From assembly GCF_021202945.1 (NCBI RefSeq), contig NZ_JAJOYR010000001.1:1116001-1180000 (forward strand): a DNA stretch of 64,000 bases, read 5' to 3'. This DNA is from Stenotrophomonas sp. SY1. GTDB lineage: Bacteria; Pseudomonadota; Gammaproteobacteria; Xanthomonadales; Xanthomonadaceae. This document shows, one piece after another, positions 19,353-28,091 of the stretch. A program made the position numbers and the translations under genes. The number at the start of each line of letters is the position of its first letter. The first letter of the stretch is position 1. The notes under the pieces were generated by a model that was not told the origin of the DNA, did not search any database, and was given only the letters and a program-made list of their open reading frames with translations.

Positions 19353-20195
19353 GTGTCCACGCCGAACGTTGCGCAGCTGTTGCGGGAGGCCGCCACGCGC
19401 CTGCCGGGTGAAGAGGCCCGCCATGAGGCCGAACTCCTGCTGCTGCATGCCTTGGGCGTGGACCGCGCGTGGTTGTTCAGCCACGCCGACGACGCGGTGG
19501 ATGAGCAGGCCCGGCAGCGTTTCGAACTGCTGGTCACGCGCCGCGCCGAGGGCCATCCGCTGGCCTACCTGACCGGCCGCCGTGGTTTCTGGACGCTGGA
19601 CCTGCAGGTCAACACCGCCACCCTGATCCCGCGCCCGGAAACCGAGCTGCTGGTGGAGCAGGCGTTGGCGCGGTTGCCGGCCGACGACATGGTGCGGGTG
19701 GCCGACATGGGCACCGGCAGTGGCGCGATCGCGCTGTCCATCGCCAGTGAACGGCCCTTGGCGACGGTGATGGCCACCGACGTGCTCGGCCCCACGCTCG
19801 CCGTGGCAGTGAAGAACGCACAGGCGCATGGGCTGGAGAACGTCTGGTTCCGTCGTGGCCACTGGTACACCGCGCTGGGCGCGGACCGTTTCGACATGAT
19901 CGTCAGCAACCCGCCCTATATCGCAGCCGGTGATCCACATCTGCAGCAGGGCGACCTGCGCTTCGAACCGCCACCGGCGCTGGCCTCCGGTGCCGACGGG
20001 CTGGATGCGATCCGCGAAATCATTGGCGGCGCGCACGAGCACCTCGTGCCCGGCGGCTGGCTGCTGCTGGAACATGGCTGGGACCAGGGCCCGGCCATCC
20101 GCGGGCTGCTGGAACAGGCCGGCTTCATCGAAGCGCAGACCGTGCAGGACCTGGAACAACGCGACCGGGTGACGCTGGGCCGCTTGCCCGGCTGA
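19353..20195 (+). CDS. prmC: Release-factor glutamine methyltransferase PrmC
   Basis: A 280-aa SAM-dependent methyltransferase that methylates the glutamine of the GGQ motif in peptide release factors RF1 and RF2. The N-terminal helical domain ([20 protein letters not shown]) is followed by the family motif [16 protein letters not shown] loop [16 protein letters not shown] and catalytic NPPY (IVSNPPYI). The GTG start at 19353 follows AGAGG. It is divergent from ahpC, with a 295-nt intergenic region holding the OxyR-like sites. Its substrate gene prfA is also in this window. Confidence 0.95.
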   Translation: MSTPNVAQLLREAATRLPGEEARHEAELLLLHALGVDRAWLFSHADDAVDEQARQRFELLVTRRAEGHPLAYLTGRRGFWTLDLQVNTATLIPRPETELLVEQALARLPADDMVRVADMGTGSGAIALSIASERPLATVMATDVLGPTLAVAVKNAQAHGLENVWFRRGHWYTALGADRFDMIVSNPPYIAAGDPHLQQGDLRFEPPPALASGADGLDAIREIIGGAHEHLVPGGWLLLEHGWDQGPAIRGLLEQAGFIEAQTVQDLEQRDRVTLGRLPG

Positions 20196-20240
20196 GGCCT
20201 GTCCGGGTCATCGGGACGGGGGGAGGCTCCTGCTCTTTGC

Positions 20241-20340
20241 CGTCGTTCCCGCGCAGGCGGGAATCGCTCTGGCTTTTGCCTTCGCTTTCCACGACATCAG
20301 ACCAGGAGCAGGAGCGATTCCCGCCTGCGCGGGAATGACG
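20241..20340. repeat. Inverted pair of GTTCCCGC...GGGAATC repeats (dRS3-like)
   Basis: Two nearly identical about 30-nt arms, 20241-20270 and 20311-20340, face each other across 40 nt. Each contains an ATTCCC-N8-GGGAAT-type palindrome, the form of dRS3-like repeats common in Neisseria and also found in other proteobacteria. They fill the gap between prmC and pip. Confidence 0.7.
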
Positions 20341-20424
20341 AATCCAGCTTCCGCGTGGGTTCGCTCCAGACAAGAACAAAACACCCCTGCGCTAAACTGC
20401 GTGCCTGTATCCCGCGAGGTCACC

Positions 20425-21369
20425 ATGCGCACGCTCTATCCCGAAATCACCCCCTACGACACTGGCACGCTGAAGGTCGACGACCGCCACACGCTGTACT
20501 TCGAGCAGTGCGGCAACCCGAACGGGAAGCCGGTGGTGATGCTGCATGGCGGCCCGGGTGGCGGCTGCACGCCGAAGATGCGCCAGTTCCATGACCCGTC
20601 CAAGTACCGGATCATCCTGTTCGATCAGCGTGGTTCAGGCCGTTCCACGCCGCATGCCGACCTGGTGGACAACACCACCTGGGACCTGGTGGCCGACATC
20701 GAAAAGCTGCGCGAGAAGCTTGGCGTGGAGAACTGGCAGGTGTTTGGCGGCAGCTGGGGTTCAACGCTTGCGCTCGCCTATGCCGAAACCCACCCGCAGC
20801 GCGTGACCGAGCTGGTGCTGCGCGGTATCTTCATGCTGCGCCGCTGGGAGTTGGAGTGGTTCTACCAGGAAGGCGCCAACCGCCTGTTCCCGGATGCGTG
20901 GGAGCACTACCTCAAGCCGATTCCGGCGGTGGAGCGCCACGACCTGATCTCCGCGTTCCATCGTCGCCTGACCAGCGACGATGAAGCCACCCGTCTGGCT
21001 GCGGCGCGTGCGTGGAGCGTGTGGGAAGGCGCGACCAGCTTCCTGCATGTGGACGACGACTTCATCAACAGCCACGAAGATCCGCAGTTCGCCTTGGCCT
21101 TTGCCCGCATCGAGAACCATTACTTCGTCAACGGCGGCTTCTTCGAAGTGGAAGACCAGTTGCTGCGCGACGCACACAAGATCGCGCATATCCCGGGCGT
21201 GATCGTGCACGGCCGTTACGACGTGGTCTGCCCGCTGGCCAATGCCTGGGAACTGCACAAGGCCTGGCCGAAGGCGCAGCTGCACATCTCGCCGGCATCG
21301 GGCCATTCGGCATTTGAAGCCGAGAACGTGGACGCACTGGTGCGCGCCACCGATTCGTTCGCTGGCTGA
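20425..21369 (+). CDS. pip: Proline iminopeptidase
   Basis: A 314-aa alpha/beta-hydrolase (peptidase S33) releasing N-terminal proline from peptides in the cytoplasm. The oxyanion motif HGGPGGG, nucleophile GGSWGSTLAL, acidic residue in HGRYDVVCP and His in ASGHSAFE are all present, as is the family start (LYPEITPYDTGTLKVD). The ATG at 20425 is preceded by GAGGT. It is followed by a strong terminator. Confidence 0.95.
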   Translation: MRTLYPEITPYDTGTLKVDDRHTLYFEQCGNPNGKPVVMLHGGPGGGCTPKMRQFHDPSKYRIILFDQRGSGRSTPHADLVDNTTWDLVADIEKLREKLGVENWQVFGGSWGSTLALAYAETHPQRVTELVLRGIFMLRRWELEWFYQEGANRLFPDAWEHYLKPIPAVERHDLISAFHRRLTSDDEATRLAAARAWSVWEGATSFLHVDDDFINSHEDPQFALAFARIENHYFVNGGFFEVEDQLLRDAHKIAHIPGVIVHGRYDVVCPLANAWELHKAWPKAQLHISPASGHSAFEAENVDALVRATDSFAG

Positions 21370-21389
21370 GTAAACGCACTGGATGGAGC

Positions 21390-21420
21390 GAACGGGCGGC
21401 GAAAGCCGCCCGTTCTGTTT
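21390..21420 (+). terminator. Rho-independent terminator of pip
   Basis: An 11-bp GC-rich stem (GAACGGGCGGC and complement) with GAAA tetraloop, followed by TGTTT, starts 21 nt after the pip stop. Confidence 0.85.
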
Positions 21421-21432
21421 GCGCGTACGGCT

Positions 21433-21728
21433 TCACCAATCCCCGGCAGGCAGGGCGTCGGCCAGTACCTGCTGCTGGATGAGCATCGTCGCGATGACGG
21501 ATGGAGCAGGGACGGTTCGCGGCGGCGCATATCGGTCGATGGCAGCCTGCGATGCAGGCGCCCTTGTACCCATGCATCGCGGCCAAGCGCTCCATCAGCT
21601 TCACGATGCCAGTCAGGGTCTCCGCCGTCGGGTCGCCGCTGTCGAACCGCATGCACATCGGCGGTGTGAATTCCCGTAAATGCACTCTGGGTGCCGGTCG
21701 TGATGCGGACCAGCACGCTGTACGACAC
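21433..21728 (-). pseudogene. Decayed small gene in three reading frames
   Basis: Three overlapping minus-strand segments each have strong G/C-ending codon bias and protein-like sequence. Segment one is a GTG start at 21728 (MSYSVLVRITTGTQSAFTG). Segment two is a middle part in another frame (MRFDSGDPTAETLTGIVKL, then MERLAAMHGYKGACIAG). Segment three, in the third frame (AIDRYAPPRTVPAPSVIATM, then LIQQQVLADALPAGDW), stops at 21433. Joining them needs two frameshifts. I read this as a broken gene of about 95 codons; function unknown. Alternatives are a short real ORF in one frame or sequencing errors. Confidence 0.4.
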
Positions 21729-21768
21729 GGTTAGACTGCCATTCCCCGCATTGCCTGCTCAACGACGC

Positions 21769-22440
21769 ATGATCGAACTGCTGGATCTCCGCCAGACTCT
21801 GGATACTTTGGCCGCGTGCAACGACGACGGCGAGGTGTGGGAACGCTACGGTTGGGTGCATGCGACCGAGGGCGGCGCGCTTGTCGCACGCTTCTGGCTG
21901 CCGCCCAGCGAAGAAGAGGCCTGGGACGAGGACGATGAGGTGGCCATTGCTGCCCGGGCACTTGGGTTGTCTTCGTTCCTGGAGCCGGCCACGTTCGCCG
22001 ACGTGCTTGATGTGCAGAAGCGCCAACGCCCGTTGTCCACGCTCGAAGACTACGCCCGCGCGCTGGACTACTACGCCGAGTACGACGCCTTCCTGCAGGT
22101 TCCCGGCATCGATGAGGCCTTGGGCGAAGCGTCGGCTGCCGAGCAGGAAGCCGCGCAGGTCATGGGCGTCGGCCCGGGAATCTTCGCTTCGTTCGATGTG
22201 GTGCTGGTGGCGTGCCCGGCCGAGCACATGAAGGACGCTGCAAGCCGGGTCGCGGCGTTGCTGGCGATCCCGGTGGGTGAAGCCCTGGCGCGTTGCCGCA
22301 TGTTGCCGCTGTCGCTGGGGCAGCACCTGGACCGCAGGCGTTGTGGCGAAGTCCGGGCACCTTTCGAGGAAATCGGTGCAACGCTGCAGGTTCACGCTTA
22401 CCGGCCGTTTCCATGGCCGGCTGAGCCGAGCGCTGGCTGA
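21769..22440 (+). CDS. Conserved-looking protein of unknown function
   Basis: A 223-aa acidic, soluble protein I do not recognise. It has an Asp/Glu-rich stretch (PPSEEEAWDEDDEVAIAARA), a central helical region with DYARALDYYAEYDAFLQVPG, and a C-terminal hydrophobic/Cys segment (SFDVVLVACPAEHMKDAA). No signal peptide or membrane segment. The ATG at 21769 starts the well-biased part; an upstream ATG at 21691 is possible. It is alone, between pip and the convergent amidohydrolase gene. Confidence 0.6.
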   Translation: MIELLDLRQTLDTLAACNDDGEVWERYGWVHATEGGALVARFWLPPSEEEAWDEDDEVAIAARALGLSSFLEPATFADVLDVQKRQRPLSTLEDYARALDYYAEYDAFLQVPGIDEALGEASAAEQEAAQVMGVGPGIFASFDVVLVACPAEHMKDAASRVAALLAIPVGEALARCRMLPLSLGQHLDRRRCGEVRAPFEEIGATLQVHAYRPFPWPAEPSAG

Positions 22441-22531
22441 GGCGCTGCGTTGGCCGGGGTTAGGCCGCCGGCACCGTTGTCTCCAGCGGCGCCGAATGCC
22501 TGCTGCTACCGGGCGAGCAGCGCAGGCCCCA

Positions 22532-23335
22532 TCACTGCAACTGCAACTGCAACAGCTCCGACTGCATCGCGCGGAAGATGCGCTCCAGACGGGCGGCCCA
22601 TGCCTGCTGGCCGGCGGTATCGGCGATCAGGTCCTGGCGGATTTCCAGCTCCACATGCACCAGCCCGCGTGCCTCGCCGTGCATGGGCACGGCGTAGTCG
22701 CTGGTGCTGCTCACCGAGTACGGCTGGTTGTCACCAACGACCAGATCACCTTCCTCGCGCAGCGTGCGCAGCAGGGCATGCGCAAAACGCGTGTCCTGGT
22801 GATACAGCACGCCGGCCTGCCAGGGGCGCTGGCTGCCGTTCATGGCCGGGGTGAAGCTGTGCATCATCACCAGCAAGGTGGGGATGCCCTGGTCACGGCG
22901 GCGGTCGAGTTCGGCATTGATGCGCGCGTGGTACGGCGTATGAATGACGTCGATGCGTTGCTGACGCTGGGCTTCAGTCAGGCCAGCATTGCCTGGAACC
23001 AGCGTGCCATCGCTGGTTTCGGGGATCAGCGTCGGTGATGCCAGTGGCCGGTTGCAGTCGATCAGCAATCGCGAGTACGTCTGTTCGATGGCCCAGGCAT
23101 CCAGCCGTCGTGCCAGTTCGCGCGTGGTGCCGGCGATACCGATGTCCCAGCCGATATGTCGGTCCAGTTCGTGCTGCGGCAGGCCCAGCGCGTCCAATGC
23201 GGCTGGGACGCGCTGGCCGGCGTGGTCGGCCAGCAACAGGAACGGCGAGGCGCCGTGCGGGTTGTGCACGGTGAACACGGCCGGGTCATCGACATCCAGC
23301 AGCGGCGGCAGCAGGTGTTGGCCCGAATCAGCCAC
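22532..23335 (-). CDS. N-formylglutamate amidohydrolase family protein
   Basis: A 267-aa hydrolase of the FGase family (zinc-dependent; hydrolyses N-formylglutamate in histidine degradation, though many members have other amide substrates). Seen: LLLADHAGQRVP, HIGWDIGIAG, YSRLLIDCNRP, LLVMMHSFTPAMNG and MHGEARGLVHVELEIRQD. The GTG start at 23335 overlaps the Nudix gene by 8 nt. It is last in a four-gene overlapping operon. No other histidine-degradation gene is nearby, so its substrate is open. Confidence 0.8.
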   Translation of the reverse strand: MADSGQHLLPPLLDVDDPAVFTVHNPHGASPFLLLADHAGQRVPAALDALGLPQHELDRHIGWDIGIAGTTRELARRLDAWAIEQTYSRLLIDCNRPLASPTLIPETSDGTLVPGNAGLTEAQRQQRIDVIHTPYHARINAELDRRRDQGIPTLLVMMHSFTPAMNGSQRPWQAGVLYHQDTRFAHALLRTLREEGDLVVGDNQPYSVSSTSDYAVPMHGEARGLVHVELEIRQDLIADTAGQQAWAARLERIFRAMQSELLQLQLQ

Positions 23336-23879
23336 GCGGCCTCCCGTCGAGGTGATGTTCGATCATCCACAAACCGGCCCAGAGCTTGGCGTCCAGCTCA
23401 TAACCCTTGCCCATCATTTCCACCAGCCAGGCGGCGGCGCGGGTGCGCGGGATGCGGTGCACGGTGATGTCCTCGCTGTCGTCGCCACCACCGTCGCCGA
23501 TCCTGCGCAGGCCGGTGGCGCGGACGAAGGCGATCTTCTCGCTGCTGGCGCCCGACGAGGTGGGGCCGATCATCAGCACCTCGGCGTGCGCGGCGGTCCA
23601 GCCGGTTTCCTCTTCCAGCTCGCGTACCGCTGAATCCTCGATTGCCTCATCGGCGTTGATGTCGCCGACCAATCCGGCCGGCATCTCGATGGTGCGGGCC
23701 TGCAATGGCACGCGGAACTGCTCGACGAACAGAACTTCGTCATCCGGGGTGACCGCGATGATGATCGCGGCCAGGCCGCCGGCGTGGGTGCGCTCGCTGT
23801 ATTCCCAGGTGCCGCGCACGACCATGCGCTGGTACTTGCCTTCGTAGACGACACGGGGTTCTGCGGTGTTGTGGCTCAT
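23328..23879 (-). CDS. Nudix hydrolase (ADP-ribose pyrophosphatase-like)
   Basis: A 183-aa Nudix protein. The Nudix box spans GLVGDI...AVRELEEETGW with the metal-binding REXXEE core. An upstream EQFRVPLQARTIEMPAG matches the NudF/ADP-sugar pyrophosphatase group that cleaves nucleoside diphosphate sugars. The ATG at 23879 overlaps the stop of the upstream nuclease gene as ATGA, and its own end overlaps the amidohydrolase start by 8 nt. Confidence 0.85.
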   Translation of the reverse strand: MSHNTAEPRVVYEGKYQRMVVRGTWEYSERTHAGGLAAIIIAVTPDDEVLFVEQFRVPLQARTIEMPAGLVGDINADEAIEDSAVRELEEETGWTAAHAEVLMIGPTSSGASSEKIAFVRATGLRRIGDGGGDDSEDITVHRIPRTRAAAWLVEMMGKGYELDAKLWAGLWMIEHHLDGRPRG

Positions 23880-24814
23880 GCGAACTCGTTGGCGGAAGGG
23901 GGGGAAGGTTCCAGGCCGGCGGCGGACAACAGCCGGCGCCGGGTAAGCGGGCCGAAGCGCAATGCTTCGCACAGGCCGCCAAGCATGTCCGCATCGGCGT
24001 TGCCACGGGTGAAGCCGGGGCGCGCAGTGTTCAGCGGCGCATCCACCGCGATGGTGGTCAGCTGGCGGAACAGCAGCGCCTGCTCGCGTTGTTCGCGCAG
24101 GCGGGTGGCCATGCCGGCGGCGCCACGCAGGCGCAGGAACGGGATTTCATCGATGCGCTCGAGCATCACGTCCAGGCTGCCGAAGTGCGCCAGCAGCACC
24201 GCAGCGGACTTGGCGCCGATGCCGGAGACGCCGGGAATGTTGTCCACTGCGTCGCCGCACAGCGCGAGGTAGTCGGCCATCTGGTGCGCATGCACGCCGT
24301 GGCGTGCCTTCACCCCGGCCGCGCTCCAGCGCTGGTTGCGGGCGTAATCCCATTGCTCGTCGTGGTCGACCAACAGCTGCGAAAGATCCTTGTCGGCCGA
24401 GACGATCACCCCGCGCAGGGCCTGCCCGCGGCCGGCGTGCAGGGCGCTGCCGATCAGGTCGTCGGCTTCGTATTCGCGGTCGGCCAGTACGTCCAGGCCC
24501 AGCGCGGCGCACAGCGCCTTGCAGTGGGCGAACTGGCGGCGCAGTTCGTCCGGCGCAGGATCACGGTTGGCCTTGTAGGCCGGGTACAGCGCATGCCGGA
24601 AGCAGCTGTCCAGCGCCTCGTCGAAGGCCACCGCGATGTGGCGGGGGCGTTCGCGTTCAAGCAGGTCCAGCAGGAACCGCGCGAAACCGTGCACGGCGTT
24701 GACCGGCCAGCCCTGGTTGTCCTTGAACTCGTCCGGCATCGAGTGCCAGGCGCGGAACACATAAAGGCTGGCGTCGATCAGATAGAGCGGCTGCCGCACC
24801 TGCGCCTGGCTCAC
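23876..24814 (-). CDS. 5'-3' exonuclease / flap endonuclease, Xni-like
   Basis: A 312-aa protein resembling the 5'-nuclease domain of DNA polymerase I without the polymerase. Seen: LIDASLYVFRAWHS, AVAFDEALDSCFRHALYPAYKANR, REYEADDLIGS, SADKDLSQLL, and the helix-hairpin-helix GDAVDNIPGVSGIGAKSA. These carry the acidic residues that bind two metal ions. Expected to cut flap or 5' overhang DNA. It overlaps both neighbours by ATGA (24811-24814 and 23876-23879). Confidence 0.87.
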   Translation of the reverse strand: MSQAQVRQPLYLIDASLYVFRAWHSMPDEFKDNQGWPVNAVHGFARFLLDLLERERPRHIAVAFDEALDSCFRHALYPAYKANRDPAPDELRRQFAHCKALCAALGLDVLADREYEADDLIGSALHAGRGQALRGVIVSADKDLSQLLVDHDEQWDYARNQRWSAAGVKARHGVHAHQMADYLALCGDAVDNIPGVSGIGAKSAAVLLAHFGSLDVMLERIDEIPFLRLRGAAGMATRLREQREQALLFRQLTTIAVDAPLNTARPGFTRGNADADMLGGLCEALRFGPLTRRRLLSAAGLEPSPPSANEFA

Positions 24815-25386
24815 GGCTGGTAGTCCTGCAACAGTGCGGCCGGGTCGGGGCGCTCGCGGTCGGGCACCTGCAGCTTCGGCGTGCCGATATGGATGAAGCC
24901 GACGACCTGCTCGTTGTCAGCCAGCCCCAGGTGGCGGCTGAACTCGGCGTCGTAGGCCATCCATGCGGTCAGCCACTGCGCGCCGAAGCCGAAGCCCTGT
25001 GCGGCCTGCAACAGCGCGAAGCACACGCAGCCGGCGCTGAGCAGCTGCTCCTGCACCGGCACCTTGTGCTCGGGGTGCAGGCGGGCGATGACAGTGATGA
25101 TCAAGGGCGCGTGGGAGAAGCGCAGGCGGTCCTTCTCGATTGTGGCCTCGGCAGCCTGCGGGTCACGCTCGCGGCCACGCCGGGCGGTGAATTCGCCCAG
25201 GGCATGACGTGCATCGCCACGCAACTGCAGGAAACGGAACGGCACCAGCTTGCCGTGGTCGGGAACGCGCACGGCGGCCTGGAGCATCCGCAGCACGGTG
25301 GCCGGGTCCGGGGCGGGCTCGCCCAGTTGCTTGGACGGAACCGAGACGCGCTGGTCCAGCGCTTGCAGGAAGCAGTTGTCGGGCAT
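24811..25386 (-). CDS. Nitroreductase family protein (YdjA-like)
   Basis: A 191-aa FMN-dependent reductase, first gene of the four-gene operon. Seen: RVSVPSKQLGEPAPDPATV, AAVRVPDHGKLVPFRFLQL, QEQLLSAGCVCFALLQAAQG and VGFIHIGTP, matching the short YdjA group. Natural substrate unknown. Its stop overlaps the start of the nuclease gene (ATGA). Confidence 0.87.
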   Translation of the reverse strand: MPDNCFLQALDQRVSVPSKQLGEPAPDPATVLRMLQAAVRVPDHGKLVPFRFLQLRGDARHALGEFTARRGRERDPQAAEATIEKDRLRFSHAPLIITVIARLHPEHKVPVQEQLLSAGCVCFALLQAAQGFGFGAQWLTAWMAYDAEFSRHLGLADNEQVVGFIHIGTPKLQVPDRERPDPAALLQDYQP

Positions 25387-25699
25387 GACTCACCGGGGGC
25401 AAAACACGGCCAAGGATTATAGACGCCGGCCGCTGGCCGGCCTGACGCAAGCCCAACCGGGCAAAATCTGTGCGCTCGGTCGGAGCGACTGAACAACCGT
25501 CATTCGCCAATATTCGCCGCCGCGCTTAGCATGGAGGGGTTTTCCGGCCGCCGGCCATGAGGAACGAAGTGCGCACTGCATCACTGGCCCTGTTCAGCTT
25601 CTCCGCCTACCATGCCGGTGCGGAATCAGGGGCCGCGTCTGCATCTTTCCTTCCATATTCCAGAAGTCCAGCGCCTGTCAGGGTGCGGAGCCTTTGCGC
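25387..25699. other. Intergenic region, divergent promoters expected
   Basis: A 313-nt gap between the nitroreductase operon (leftward) and the DUF1631 gene (rightward). I see no gene. A short direct repeat ATTCGCC at 25502 and 25512 (10-nt period) is the only visible motif. Confidence 0.5.
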
Positions 25700-28006
25700 A
25701 TGATGTCCAACCCGCCTCTCGCCGGCCAGCCCGGCCGCAATCCCAACCTGCTTGCCATCGCGCGTGCGGCGGCCTTGCCGCCGTTGGCGCAGGCCTTTGG
25801 CAAGGTGCTGGCAGGGTTTGACGACGCGCTGTTCGACCGCGCCGAAAAGGCCGGTGCGTCACAAGTGGTGTTCCTGGACGGCATGCGCGAGCTGCGCCGC
25901 CGCAGCGACGAGATCGCCACCCGCTTCGAGGCCTCCCTGCAACTGGCCTGGTCTGCATTCGACAACGGCGCGCCGCTGTCGGCCGAAAGCCTGCTGGCCG
26001 GGCAGAACGAAGGTGGTCTGAGCCTGGTGCCCGAGCATGTCCTCGAGTCGCGGCTGGCGGTGCGCAATTTCGCCACCGTGCTGCTGCGCGACTGGAAGCA
26101 GGTGCTGGCGCGTATCGACCATCGTCTGGCCTGGTGCGCGGGCATCGCCCCGCTGGACCCGGATACCAACCCGATCGGCCCCGAGCATATCGGTGTGGCC
26201 GTGCATGAAGCTTTCTACACCTGCGACCTGGCACCGGAAGTGCGGCTGGTGCTGTTCAAGCTGTGCGAACGCGAGTTCGCCGCCGGGATCGGCAAGCTGT
26301 ATGAAACGGTGGATGAGCGCCTGGCCCAGGCCGGCGCCGCACCGGAGGTTTCCGCGCCGCGCCGCGCCGCGCCGCCACGTCAGGCCGCGCAGATGGCGGC
26401 CGACGAGGACGGTACTGCGGGCGATGGCCATGCGCCGATGTGGGCGCAGCGTTTTTCCGAGCGTTGGAGCCAGCGCCGCAGCAGCATGGCCGGGCATGAA
26501 GCGGCGCACGCGGTGGCCGGTGGTTTCAGTGACGAATCGGCCTATGGCGACCGTCAGCACATGGTGCTCGAAGCGCTGCATGAGCTGCTGGCACAGACCC
26601 GGCAGACGCGCGAAGGCGCGCCCGGCGGGGCTGCAGCGTCCAATGCCGCAGCCGGCGGTGGCCAGCAGCGTTCATTGAACCAGCGCGAGATGATGTCGGT
26701 GCTGTCGTTGTTGCAGGCCACTCCCAGCGCCACCTTGCGCGCGGCGGTGGGTGAGGACGGTGAATCGCTGGCGCAGCGGCTCAAGAGCGAAGTGCTGTCC
26801 GGCGCGACCCGACTCGGCGTGGACCCGTCGCAGGCGCGGCTGGACCCGCAGGACGAGGACGCCATCGACCTGGTCGGCATGCTGTTTGACGTGATGCTGG
26901 ACGAGCGCGACCTGGAAGGCCGCTCGCGCGAGCTGATCGGCCGGTTGGTGGTGCCGTTCGTCAAGGTCGCCATGCTCGACCGGCGCATGTTCGTGCAGAA
27001 GACCCATCCGGCCCGCAAGCTGCTCAACTCGCTGGCCGAAGCCTGCGAGGGCAATGCCGGCGAGAGCCAGGCCGAGCGCGCGCTGATGGGCAAGGTTGAG
27101 GAAATCACCGAGCGCCTCACCGCCGAGTTCAACGAGAACCTTGCGATCTTCCTGACCCTTGAAGAAGAATTCCGCGAGTTCCTGGTCCAGCACCGCCGCC
27201 GCATCGAGATCGCCGAGCGACGTGCCGCTGAAACCCAGCGCGGCCAGGAAAAGCTGGAAGTGGCGCGCAACCGCGCCGTCGCCGAACTGGACAAGCGCGT
27301 GGCAGGTGTCGCGCTGCCCAAGGCGATTGAAGATTTCCTGCACCAGCCCTGGAACCACCATCTCACCCTGACCCTGCTGCGCGAAGGCGACGAAGGCGAG
27401 GGCGTGAGTGAGGCACTGAAGCTGGCCGACGATCTGCTTGAAGAAGTGGCCCAGGCGCGCCGGCACATTGTCGGCAAGCCGTGGCTGCAGGCCTGCCAGC
27501 CGTCGCTGCGCAAGGTGTTTGCCAGCGTTGGCATGCATGGCGACGGCAGCACGGCGGCCATCGACGCGCTGCATGACACCTTGCAGGCCATCGCCGAAGC
27601 CCGTCCCGAACTGGAACGCGCGCTGCCGGAACTGCCGCAGGTCGCACTGCCGGCTCCGCCGGTACAGGAAGCACCTGCCATCGAGTTCGGCAGCGCAACC
27701 CGCGCCGAGGATTTCGACGACGCCGACGCCGAGCGCTTCCGCCGGATGGAAATTGGTACCTGGCTGGATTTCATCGACAAGGATGGAAAGTTGCAGGCCG
27801 GCAAGCTGTCGTGGGTGAGCCCGATTTCCTCGCGCCTGCTGTTCGTCAACCGTCGTGGCATCCGCTTCTGCGTGGCCTCGCCGGAAGAGCTGGCAGTGAT
27901 GGTGCGTCTGGGCCGGCTGCGTACGCATGTGGACGATGGCGCCTTCGACAGCGCCATGCAGGGCGTGATCGACCGCCTCGAACCGCAGGCGGCTACGGTC
28001 GGTTGA
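25700..28006 (+). CDS. DUF1631 family protein with PilZ-like C-terminus
   Basis: A 768-aa soluble protein matching DUF1631, a proteobacterial family sometimes misnamed thymidine phosphorylase. The N-terminal helical region includes LVPEHVLESRLAVRNFATVL and AVHEAFYTCDLAPEVRLVL. The middle has DVMLDERDLEGRSRELIGRL and a coiled-coil-rich part (EFREFLVQHRRRIEIAERR). The last about 100 residues (RMEIGTWLDFIDKDGK; SWVSPISSRLLFVNRRGIR) look PilZ-like, so c-di-GMP or surface-related roles are possible but unproven. The ATG at 25700 is chosen because GGAG lies nine nt upstream. Confidence 0.8.
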   Translation: MMSNPPLAGQPGRNPNLLAIARAAALPPLAQAFGKVLAGFDDALFDRAEKAGASQVVFLDGMRELRRRSDEIATRFEASLQLAWSAFDNGAPLSAESLLAGQNEGGLSLVPEHVLESRLAVRNFATVLLRDWKQVLARIDHRLAWCAGIAPLDPDTNPIGPEHIGVAVHEAFYTCDLAPEVRLVLFKLCEREFAAGIGKLYETVDERLAQAGAAPEVSAPRRAAPPRQAAQMAADEDGTAGDGHAPMWAQRFSERWSQRRSSMAGHEAAHAVAGGFSDESAYGDRQHMVLEALHELLAQTRQTREGAPGGAAASNAAAGGGQQRSLNQREMMSVLSLLQATPSATLRAAVGEDGESLAQRLKSEVLSGATRLGVDPSQARLDPQDEDAIDLVGMLFDVMLDERDLEGRSRELIGRLVVPFVKVAMLDRRMFVQKTHPARKLLNSLAEACEGNAGESQAERALMGKVEEITERLTAEFNENLAIFLTLEEEFREFLVQHRRRIEIAERRAAETQRGQEKLEVARNRAVAELDKRVAGVALPKAIEDFLHQPWNHHLTLTLLREGDEGEGVSEALKLADDLLEEVAQARRHIVGKPWLQACQPSLRKVFASVGMHGDGSTAAIDALHDTLQAIAEARPELERALPELPQVALPAPPVQEAPAIEFGSATRAEDFDDADAERFRRMEIGTWLDFIDKDGKLQAGKLSWVSPISSRLLFVNRRGIRFCVASPEELAVMVRLGRLRTHVDDGAFDSAMQGVIDRLEPQAATVG

Positions 28007-28091
28007 GCTGTGCCGGGCCACATGGCCTGCCGCGTGGGCTGAAGGCTTGCTACGATCAGGCCGGATTATCCACAGCGCATCGGTGACAGGA

